In this document: positions 1 through 5,239 of the stretch, in pieces
Layout: every line of letters starts with the position of its first letter
Numbering within the stretch: position 1 is the first letter of the stretch
Assembly (NCBI GenBank): GCA_029250565.1
Contig: JAQXFA010000135.1
Coordinates: 1-14,055, forward strand
Source: Candidatus Thalassarchaeaceae archaeon
Lineage (GTDB): Archaea > Thermoplasmatota > Poseidoniia > Poseidoniales > Thalassarchaeaceae
DNA length: 14,055 bases
Direction of reading: 5' to 3'
Made by a program: the position numbers and the translations under genes
Notes under the pieces: generated by a model
The model's database searches: none
The model's input: only the letters and a program-made list of their open reading frames with translations
Told to the model about the DNA's origin: nothing

Positions 1-734
1 GGTGTCATAGTCCCTCTAGTATGATGCTCGTTGTCTTTGTCTCTCCATGACCATTCAAATTCTGTTGGAGGGGTTCCAAGGTGAATGCACAAAAGTCTCC
101 AAACATCTTCCATTCGTTTCTTTTTGTGCGCTCTTGCTTGATCCTTTGAGCCACCATCATCAATCATGCTTCGGATTTCACTTGCAATTGAGCGCACGAG
201 CAGGCGCAGGTTAGCATTCATCCAGCGAGTTGAAGAGGATGACTGTGATTCAGGGTAAGCAGATTTTGGTACCATACCATGCTTGTTGATGACATTGATT
301 GCCATGTTCCACTGGCCGCCATCCTCACTTGGATTATCAAGAATGAATCCAATCGTTCGGTCATCTAAGTCACGGTCTGAGGTAACAATCATCGCTTCCA
401 AATTGTGATTCGCTCGCTCAAATTTGTCCCAAAAATGTACATATGCTTGTGAAAACTCAAATTCTTTGATATTCATCTTTTCCATTGCACCTGGTCGCAT
501 CAGGTTCAATACAGCAAATAGCCAACAACGCCCACTAGCTTTCTGGTTGGTTACTTTCCATTCATCAATCTTGGTAGAGAAGGTGAAATCAGTTGACGCA
601 ACAACCTCACGAGAAAGCGCAATGTCCTGAACCGTAGTTTGGGTCACAGCATTCTGAACTATTCTTGCATCTTTGTCAGCAGAGAACTCTTTTCTCAATC
701 TATTGATTTCTTTAATTGTCATTTCACCGGCCAT
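1..734 (-). CDS. pepC: Aminopeptidase C / bleomycin hydrolase (peptidase family C1B), N-terminal part
   Basis: The reading frame opens with ATG at 734 and stays open to base 1, giving about 244 residues; the C-terminal part, with the expected catalytic His and Asn, lies outside the window. Residues 62-76 read NQKASGRCWLFAVLN, which matches the active-site block of bleomycin hydrolase/PepC enzymes and places the nucleophile at Cys70. Downstream blocks such as FEFSQAYVHFWDKFERAN and DGGQWNMAINVINKHGMVP also fit the family. Known members are papain-fold, usually hexameric cytosolic aminopeptidases of about 450 residues that trim peptides from the N terminus. No signal peptide is visible, so a cytosolic role in peptide turnover is inferred. 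A GAGG-type sequence lies upstream of the ATG. The family is mainly bacterial and eukaryotic, so acquisition by transfer is plausible. The family call is very secure. Confidence 0.93.
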   Translation of the reverse strand, partial: MAGEMTIKEINRLRKEFSADKDARIVQNAVTQTTVQDIALSREVVASTDFTFSTKIDEWKVTNQKASGRCWLFAVLNLMRPGAMEKMNIKEFEFSQAYVHFWDKFERANHNLEAMIVTSDRDLDDRTIGFILDNPSEDGGQWNMAINVINKHGMVPKSAYPESQSSSSTRWMNANLRLLVRSIASEIRSMIDDGGSKDQARAHKKKRMEDVWRLLCIHLGTPPTEFEWSWRDKDNEHHTRGTMT

Positions 735-819
735 TCTAACAACCTCGTCAACCTCACGGTAACTCGGTCGGGTCTAAGTGATTACTACTATGAATTAATA
801 TTCAATTAGACTAGATAGT

Positions 820-1371
820 TCAATTATTCAGTCTTCGTACAGCGATAGCCATCATGCCAAGAACGCTGACAGTTGCTAACATTGTGAATCCAGGCAAACC
901 ACCGCTTTCACACGAGTCTCCTCCAGACTCTTCCCCAGCAACCCAGCAGTCCGACCAAACTTTTCCGCCCCAACCAGATTCAGGGTATGTGGTTGTATTA
1001 CCATCTGTATATTCAAGTGTAATGCGATAATTAACGTACGAGTGATCATCAACTGGAGTCATCGTGGTAGCCCAAGTAGCCCCACCATCTGATGAAGTCA
1101 AATCTTCAGGTACAGGGGCAAGACATACTCCACTATTGAGACAAACCTGCCATGTCCACGAAACATTGGTTCCATTGTTTGCAGCATCTTGGTCAAGTGT
1201 TACAGTGATATCAAATTCTACACCATCGCTTGACGCAGTTGGGGTACTGATAGCCGAAATAGATGTGCCTTCAATGTCTAAATCCTTGTTGACACCTCCT
1301 TCACTTGCCATAACCGCAGGGACCAACAGTAGTGCGCAAAGAACGAGCGCCAAACCTCTCTTCATAGTCAT
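820..1371 (-). CDS. Small secreted protein with Ig-like body and PGF-CTERM-like C-terminal anchor
   Basis: A 183-residue protein. Residues 1-22 form a Sec signal peptide (two basic residues, a Leu/Val-rich core, likely cleavage after VMA). The body (about 25-145) is Ser/Thr/Asp-rich with alternating hydrophobic residues and Trp-containing strands (WTWQVCL, ATWATTM, YRITLEY), consistent with a single beta-sandwich of Ig/fibronectin type. The end is SGGLPGFTMLATV, then a hydrophobic stretch and the terminal basic pair RR: the layout of PGF-CTERM sorting signals, which archaeosortase A replaces with a lipid anchor in other euryarchaea. Four cysteines could form disulfides outside the cell. It starts 48 bases after the collagen-like gene on the same strand and is probably co-transcribed with it. 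ATG at 1365 is an alternative start. Molecular function is not recognised; surface location is well supported. Confidence 0.8.
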   Translation of the reverse strand: MTMKRGLALVLCALLLVPAVMASEGGVNKDLDIEGTSISAISTPTASSDGVEFDITVTLDQDAANNGTNVSWTWQVCLNSGVCLAPVPEDLTSSDGGATWATTMTPVDDHSYVNYRITLEYTDGNTTTYPESGWGGKVWSDCWVAGEESGGDSCESGGLPGFTMLATVSVLGMMAIAVRRLNN

Positions 1372-1419
1372 CCCTAGTCCCTTTTACTTCATCAAACCTA
1401 AGGTTAATTGTTCTCAAAT

Positions 1420-2568
1420 TCAACTGTAACTGATACTATGCTCGATTTCCATCACCCACAGCTCGTAGCCGCTGCTTCCGTCATCCGCCTCGAAGTAGAG
1501 CCGTGTTCCCATGACTGTGATATCATTCGCATACCCATATCCGCTACCGCTGTTTATGTCGGCGACCTGCCATGTTGATCCGTTTGTAGTCTCGTGTGCC
1601 CATAGTTCGCCGCCGCTGGATGGGGTGTACGCCTCGAAGTACAGACGTGTTCCCATGACCGTGATATCGTTCGCCTCAGCCCCCCAAAATCCGCTGTAGA
1701 TGTCCGCAATACGCTTGACAACGAAGTTGCTGCAGTAGGTCGTGGTGTAGTCGACTTCTCCTTGCTCTAGGACACCATTCTGAGATGTACCTCCGCCATC
1801 ACCATTGTCGAGCCCCTGCTCGATTATTCTACCTCCGGAGGAACACGCTTGGAGGGTTGGTGCCGAGATGCTGGTCAGCATGGTGTTTGGCGAAGCGCTA
1901 CCGTTGGCACCATCAGCGCCATTCTGTCCATTTTGCCCATCAGCGCCATTGCAAACATATTCGGTGTAACTGACTTCATTTGAATCAAGTGCGCCATTTC
2001 CATTGCCATCTACTCCAACCTCAATCTTGAGGCCACCATCGGCACAATTTGAGCCAGCAGGTTCAGTTGTAGTAACAGCTAGAGCGGACATTCCGTCCAT
2101 TCCATCCATTCCATCTTCTCCAACATCTCCTCTGTCGCCATCGGATCCGTCCATTCCATCCATACCATCTTCGCCAACATCCCCTTTGTCACCATCAGCG
2201 CCATCAGTTCCATTGGCACCATCAGCACCGTTAGTTCCATCAATACCATCAGCGCCATCAGTTCCATTAGCACCATCTGCTCCCGCAGGACCAGTTAGAT
2301 TAACAAACGCCCAACCAGCACTTGTGCAGGTCTCAAAACCAGCAGTAGAGGCCACATAGTACAGCCTTCCTAGTGTAGCAGATCCACAGGCAGGCAAATC
2401 ATCTCCCGAGTCTACATAGTAGACATCCCATTCGTCACTAATCTGGTTATTTTCATTCTCTTCACTAGGTGAATCATCACTCACCACATCATTATTCATC
2501 ATAGCATATCCACCCATTGCTACTAACATTAGCAGAACGAGTATTGGTGCAATTGCTTCCTTACGCAT
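1420..2568 (-). CDS. Secreted collagen-like mosaic protein with DUF7151-like and ELWxxDGT-type repeats
   Basis: A 382-residue exported protein. Residues 5-24 are a hydrophobic export or anchor segment, followed by an acidic Asn/Glu-rich stalk. Residues 93-160 are an uninterrupted Gly-X-Y run of about 22 triplets, very rich in Asp and with a single Pro. Residues 161-208 and 226-280 are two copies of a Cys-flanked module (xxCADGGxxIExGxDxNxNGxL...EVxYTxYxC) that I match to DUF7151, separated by a short second Gly-X-Y run (208-223). Residues 285-372 hold two 48-residue repeats with the core ANDITVMGTRLYFEA followed by a GELW/YELW motif, the ELWxxDGT-type repeat. The gene ends only about ten residues after the second repeat, short for such proteins. 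Role is inferred as adhesion or surface structure. The upstream neighbour (46 bases away) is the PUA protein; an AT-rich TATA-like box precedes this gene. Confidence 0.85.
   Translation of the reverse strand: MRKEAIAPILVLLMLVAMGGYAMMNNDVVSDDSPSEENENNQISDEWDVYYVDSGDDLPACGSATLGRLYYVASTAGFETCTSAGWAFVNLTGPAGADGANGTDGADGIDGTNGADGANGTDGADGDKGDVGEDGMDGMDGSDGDRGDVGEDGMDGMDGMSALAVTTTEPAGSNCADGGLKIEVGVDGNGNGALDSNEVSYTEYVCNGADGQNGQNGADGANGSASPNTMLTSISAPTLQACSSGGRIIEQGLDNGDGGGTSQNGVLEQGEVDYTTTYCSNFVVKRIADIYSGFWGAEANDITVMGTRLYFEAYTPSSGGELWAHETTNGSTWQVADINSGSGYGYANDITVMGTRLYFEADDGSSGYELWVMEIEHSISYS
1453..1674 (-). repeat. Two 48-residue ELWxxDGT-type repeats (144-base period)
   Basis: On the plus strand the string CGTGTTCCCATGAC begins at 1502 and again at 1646, a spacing of 144 bases or 48 codons. 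Translated on the minus strand, both copies contain ANDITVMGTRLYFEA and a following ELW. They form the C-terminal repeat domain of the mosaic surface protein. Confidence 0.88.
2089..2292 (-). repeat. Gly-X-Y coding tract with two 54-base tandem duplications
   Basis: Within the mosaic protein gene, the codons for residues 96-125 repeat with an 18-residue period (GADGANGTDGADGIDGTN followed by a second near-identical partial copy). Residues 126-160 repeat with another 18-residue unit (GDKGDVGEDGMDGMDGSD, then GDRGDVGEDGMDGMDGM). Each period equals 54 bases, that is six collagen triplets. The copies differ at few bases, consistent with recent expansion by slippage or unequal recombination. Confidence 0.9.
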
Positions 2569-2601
2569 GGGGGCTAGTGCTAAACTAATGTTAATGGTAA
2601 T

Positions 2602-2612
2602 TGTGTATATTA
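2602..2612 (-). promoter_or_regulatory. Candidate TATA box for the collagen-like mosaic gene
   Basis: Reading the minus strand, the AT-rich string CATAATATACA lies about 35-43 bases before the ATG at 2568, in the 46-base gap after the PUA gene. It resembles an archaeal TATA element and would give a leader of roughly 10-15 bases. No purine-rich ribosome binding site is seen before the ATG. Position and composition are the only evidence. Confidence 0.4.
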
Positions 2613-2614
2613 TG

Positions 2615-3157
2615 TTACAATTCTAGTTCCCACAACTCGTCTCCAACATGATGTATCGACTTTACAGCTTTACCAGAGGTTGCAGCAATCATATCTGCAG
2701 CATTCATTGTTGCCCACCCAATCGCTAACGGCTTGCCGTGTTCTTGGTCGCGAATCCAAATTAAATCCCCTTCTTCTATTGATTCACAGGCTGAATGAAT
2801 CCCTGCTGCCATGCAATCAGCAGCATTCAGCAAAAATGGAATTGCACCATGGTCAACCTCGCACCATTTCTTTTCAGGAGACCAAGCCAAACACCCACGT
2901 AGTGTTGGGAATGCGATTCTTTCTCCTTCATCTTCTGGCAAAACTTCCATTGCTAAAGGTGATTTATTGACAATTAATAGAGACCAAGGACCATACTCGG
3001 CTTGCTCAAGAAAAGTAGACGAAAGGTCAACATCAAGGTTTAGCGGTTCACTCAAGCGACCAATCAAACCACGGATTTTTTTGTGCCGCACTGGCTTTCT
3101 CTGCTTCAACTTCCAATCCTTTGCCACAACACTTGGGGTTAGCACCCTGCCCTTCAA
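2615..3157 (-). CDS. MCT-1/Tma20-like RNA-binding protein with C-terminal PUA domain
   Basis: About 180 residues. The basic N-terminal segment (KQRKPVRHKKIRGLIGRL, residues 18-35) resembles the start of archaeal MCT-1-type proteins. The PUA domain spans roughly 97-178, with CEVDHGAIPFLLNAADCMAAGI matching the family's VDxGAxxxxxxGADVMxPGI signature, although the usual Gly-Ala and Pro-Gly pairs are Ala-Ala and Ala-Gly here. PUA domains bind structured RNA, and eukaryotic relatives (MCT-1, eIF2D) act on the small ribosomal subunit in translation initiation or recycling; a translation role here is inferred. No ATG fits the N terminus: the frame opens at TTG 3157 after an in-frame stop at 3170-3172, and GTG at 3145 is the alternative, placed about 24 bases from the TATA-like TTGAATAAT at 3165-3173. 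It is divergent from the FAH gene. Confidence 0.82.
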   Translation of the reverse strand: MKGRVLTPSVVAKDWKLKQRKPVRHKKIRGLIGRLSEPLNLDVDLSSTFLEQAEYGPWSLLIVNKSPLAMEVLPEDEGERIAFPTLRGCLAWSPEKKWCEVDHGAIPFLLNAADCMAAGIHSACESIEEGDLIWIRDQEHGKPLAIGWATMNAADMIAATSGKAVKSIHHVGDELWELEL

Positions 3158-3211
3158 CTCTCGGATTATTCAATGGGTCAACCTTGAGAACCATCACCCT
3201 ATGCCAAAACC

Positions 3212-3811
3212 ATGAACGGTGCTTGGGGGGTTAGGAGAAACTACCATGCGCACGCAGAAGAGATGGGTGGAGTAGCACCTTCAACTCCCAAGTTTTTCTT
3301 CATGCCACTCATAGCAATAGTTGAGGCCGATGAAGATGGTAGCGTTGACATCGCTTTAGGAAACTCAGAACATCAAATTGAACATGAGGTTGAGTTGGTT
3401 GTTAAAATTGGTGAAAATTTTGAGCCTGTAATGATGGCTGTGGGATGTGATACCACTGACCGCACCGTTCAGGCCGTGGCGAAATCAAAGGGGACTTCAT
3501 GGTTAGAAGCCAAAGGATTTCCAGGTGCTGCAGTTGTAGGTGGATGGATTCCTTACAAAGATGGGGATTACAACATAGGTCTTTCAGTGAATGGGGATGT
3601 AAGACAGGACTCTAACACCTCATTGATGGTTCACTCAGTTAACACTTTGATTACAGCGCTCAGAGAAAATGAAGACCTTTCCGAAGGTGATCTGATTTTT
3701 ACTGGCACTCCAGCAGGAGTGGGTTCGCTAACTCCTGCTGACAAAGTTACAGCATGGATGAAAAATGAATCCGGCGAAATCATCAGCCAGTTTTCTGGGA
3801 CCTGTCAATAA
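3212..3811 (+). CDS. Fumarylacetoacetate hydrolase (FAH) family protein, acylpyruvase-like
   Basis: A 199-residue single-domain protein of the YcgM/FAHD1 type. Recognisable blocks in order are GVRRNYHAHAEEMG (6-19), PKFFFMP (26-32), HEVELVVKIG (58-67), GCDTTDRTVQ (78-87), the GTSWLEAKGFPGAAVVGGWI region (94-113), LSVNGDVRQDSNTSLMVHS (124-142) and GDLIFTGTPAGVG (159-171). Glu59, Glu61 and Asp80 line up with the Mg2+/Mn2+ ligands of the family. Members hydrolyse C-C bonds in acylpyruvates or decarboxylate oxaloacetate; the exact substrate cannot be read from the sequence. The ATG at 3212 is chosen because the ATG at 3201 is in another frame and stops after four codons, and because homology begins almost at once. 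Its stop codon lies one base from the stop of the opposing ACT gene. Confidence 0.9.
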   Translation: MNGAWGVRRNYHAHAEEMGGVAPSTPKFFFMPLIAIVEADEDGSVDIALGNSEHQIEHEVELVVKIGENFEPVMMAVGCDTTDRTVQAVAKSKGTSWLEAKGFPGAAVVGGWIPYKDGDYNIGLSVNGDVRQDSNTSLMVHSVNTLITALRENEDLSEGDLIFTGTPAGVGSLTPADKVTAWMKNESGEIISQFSGTCQ

Positions 3812-3812
3812 A

Positions 3813-4217
3813 TCACGGAGGAACTGCTTCGTGAATGTTGAGAGTTTCGCGTGCCTTTTCTGGGTCATCAACACTGAACACCAATTCGGTATCTCCTTGA
3901 TACTTAGAAAGAATGTAAATTGAATTGAGATTGAGACCGGCATCAGCGATTCTGCGTGAGAAGGAAGCTAGAACACCAGGTTGGTCTGGCATTACCAACT
4001 TAATCAATTCAGTCACAGTATAGTTAATTCCTAGATTATCCAACACAGCCCTTGCTTGAGGAATCTGTTTAGTCACCAGTGCAACGTTTGGCGCAACTCT
4101 TCCAATTGCACACATTGTCTCAATATTGATGTTCGCTTCTGCTAATGCCTCTGCTACTTTTGCTAGTGAACCCGGTTCGTTGGTAAGTTCCATACTAATT
4201 TCCATCATCTTGCTCAT
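3813..4217 (-). CDS. Tandem ACT-domain protein
   Basis: About 134 residues from the ATG at 4217; the frame extends only to a TTG two codons earlier. There are two ACT domains: the first with MELTNEPGSLAKVAEALAEA followed by NINIE, the second with VMPDQPGVLASFSRRIADAG followed by LNLNSIYILSK. Both show the beta-turn-helix start (xxPGxLxxxxxxxxxxxxNI) where ACT domains bind amino acids at dimer interfaces. No catalytic or DNA-binding domain is attached, so it belongs with stand-alone tandem ACT proteins that are presumed amino-acid sensors. Which amino acid and which partner are not shown. A good TATA-like box sits 26-33 bases upstream, so the mRNA is probably nearly leaderless. The gene is divergent from S8e and convergent with the FAH gene. 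Confidence 0.87.
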   Translation of the reverse strand: MSKMMEISMELTNEPGSLAKVAEALAEANINIETMCAIGRVAPNVALVTKQIPQARAVLDNLGINYTVTELIKLVMPDQPGVLASFSRRIADAGLNLNSIYILSKYQGDTELVFSVDDPEKARETLNIHEAVPP

Positions 4218-4240
4218 CCTCAATTAAATCGGCCCGGCTT

Positions 4241-4252
4241 GATTATTTAATC
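4241..4252 (-). promoter_or_regulatory. Candidate TATA box for the ACT-domain gene
   Basis: The minus strand reads GATTAAATAATC. Its core TTAAATAA lies 26-33 bases before the ATG at 4217, the distance expected for an archaeal TATA box with transcription starting at or just before the start codon. Confidence 0.55.
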
Positions 4253-4283
4253 ACTATTGGTACTAGGCATTGTTAATCGCGGC

Positions 4284-4292
4284 TTTCAAATA
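4284..4292 (+). promoter_or_regulatory. Possible TATA-like element for the S8e-SRP19 unit
   Basis: TTTCAAATAA-like sequence about 37-45 bases before the S8e ATG, in the 111-base region shared with the divergent ACT gene. It would place the transcript start about 15 bases before the ATG. The match is only fair. Confidence 0.3.
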
Positions 4293-4310
4293 AGGGAAGC
4301 AGGTCGGCCG

Positions 4311-4325
4311 CATCCCTGAGGGATG
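4311..4325 (+). promoter_or_regulatory. Hairpin covering the ribosome binding site of S8e
   Basis: CATCCC-TGA-GGGATG is a perfect inverted repeat with six-base arms and a three-base loop, ending four bases before the chosen ATG at 4329. The Shine-Dalgarno-like GAGGG (4318-4322) lies in its loop and 3' arm, so folding would block ribosome access. Regulation by this hairpin is inferred. Confidence 0.45.
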
Positions 4326-4328
4326 ATA

Positions 4329-4721
4329 ATGGCACACTGGCACGGTATCTCAAGACGCAAGCCAACTGGCGGTCGCTTGAAGCGACCAAACCGCTACCGC
4401 GGCAAGCGCCGAACCGAAATTGCATCCGAGAAACAATTCGCATCAATTGGCGAACCAGTTCGTAAAGTGTACCGAAAGCGCTCAGGTCTTCAAACAGTTC
4501 GTATTCTAACTGATAATGTTGTCAACGTTAACGACCCAAAGACAGGTGTCACCAAGAAAGCTAACATGGTTACTGTGGTTGAAAGCCCTGCGGATGTCAA
4601 CTATGTTCGCCGAAATATTGTCACCAAGGGAGCAGTTGTTGATACTGATTCTGGAAAAGTCCGACTCACTTCTCGCCCAGGTAAGGACGGCGTTCTAAAC
4701 GGTGTCCTAATTGACGAGTGA
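4329..4721 (+). CDS. rps8e: 30S ribosomal protein S8e
   Basis: A 130-residue basic protein. The N terminus MAHWHGISRRKPTGGRLKRP carries the S8e signature (SRRKPTGGR), followed by the basic NRYRGKRRTEIASE segment. The rest is the expected beta-rich domain, ending VRLTSRPGKDGVLNGVLIDE, as in archaeal S8e, which is usually about 125-130 residues. It binds 16S rRNA in the small subunit. The start at ATG 4329 is preferred over ATG 4323 because GAGGG at 4318-4322 sits six bases before it and the N terminus then matches the family. It is first in a two-gene unit with SRP19, 55 bases downstream. An inverted repeat overlaps the ribosome binding site. Confidence 0.97.
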   Translation: MAHWHGISRRKPTGGRLKRPNRYRGKRRTEIASEKQFASIGEPVRKVYRKRSGLQTVRILTDNVVNVNDPKTGVTKKANMVTVVESPADVNYVRRNIVTKGAVVDTDSGKVRLTSRPGKDGVLNGVLIDE

Positions 4722-4776
4722 TTTTCCCGTAGCCCTGATAGGGTACGAGTTCCCCGACAAAAGTTGAGGGAGAGCC

Positions 4777-5223
4777 ATGACCGACCATAATCCTGACAGA
4801 ATTGTCCTTTGGCCGGGATACTTCAATGCCAAACTTTCTCGTAAACAAGGGCGCCGAGTTTCGAAAGAATCAGCAGTATCTGACCCAACTCTTGACACGC
4901 TTGCTTTAGCGGCACGAAATGTTGGATTGAGTAAGATGAAACGAGAGGCAGATACTCAGCATCCAAAACGTGCATCACAGAAAGAAGGCAGGCTTTGGCT
5001 TTCAAAGAAAGATTTGCAGGCAACTCTTGGTACTACTTCCAAAGAAGCAGTGATGCAGGCTATTGGAACCAAGTGGCGGGGCCAGCAACGTGAATTAAAG
5101 GAACAAGAGATCGCAGCAAAACAAGCCGGTCCAAAGACCGGCGACAAGCAAGCCCGTTCACAGCGGAAGCAGGTTAAATCAAAAGGTCCTAAACGTCAAA
5201 AAAAGAAAAAATGGAAACTTTGA
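4777..5223 (+). CDS. srp19: Signal recognition particle 19 kDa protein (SRP19)
   Basis: A 148-residue basic protein. Residues 8-24 (RIVLWPGYFNAKLSRKQ) and following GRRVSKESAVSDPTLDTLA match the SRP19 core, including the Tyr-Phe-Asn segment and the Arg/Lys cluster that contacts the helix 6 and helix 8 tetraloops of 7S RNA. HPKRASQKEGRLWL (62-75) continues the domain. SRP19 prepares the RNA for SRP54 binding in co-translational targeting to the membrane. The family core ends near residue 95; the remaining 50 or so residues are a Lys/Gln-rich tail ending KRQKKKKWKL, longer than in most archaeal homologues. GAGGGAGA lies before the ATG, a good ribosome binding site. It is co-oriented with S8e and convergent with the aminotransferase, with 16 bases between stops. 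Confidence 0.95.
   Translation: MTDHNPDRIVLWPGYFNAKLSRKQGRRVSKESAVSDPTLDTLALAARNVGLSKMKREADTQHPKRASQKEGRLWLSKKDLQATLGTTSKEAVMQAIGTKWRGQQRELKEQEIAAKQAGPKTGDKQARSQRKQVKSKGPKRQKKKKWKL
5198..5211 (-). terminator. T-rich tract, candidate terminator of the aminotransferase gene
   Basis: On the minus strand the sequence is TTTTTTCTTTTTTT, beginning about 29 bases after the ilvE stop. Archaeal transcription commonly stops at oligo-T tracts without a hairpin. The same bases on the plus strand encode the KKKK run at the end of SRP19. The terminator role is inferred from composition and position. Confidence 0.5.
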
Positions 5224-5239
5224 GACTGTTTCATCCATT

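Noticed and set aside
735..819. Possible tRNA or small RNA in the gap before the aminopeptidase
   Set aside because: No cloverleaf arms or T-loop sequence are seen; the AT-rich part is better explained as promoter sequence.
2079..2276. Met/Leu-rich minus-strand open frame inside the collagen-like tract
   Set aside because: It is a shifted frame of the same repeats; low complexity explains its length.
2089..2292. CRISPR-like array from regularly spaced similar units
   Set aside because: The units are contiguous 54-base in-frame coding repeats with no unique spacers, and translation gives Gly-X-Y triplets.
2003..2359. Plus-strand Ser/Pro-rich open frame opposite the collagen-like tract
   Set aside because: It is the antisense reading of Gly-X-Y codons, which automatically gives Pro/Ser repeats; it has no binding site and no independent support.
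4730..4745. Short hairpin CCCT-GAT-AGGG between S8e and SRP19
   Set aside because: Four-base arms plus a bulged extension are too weak to call a regulatory site or processing signal without comparative data.
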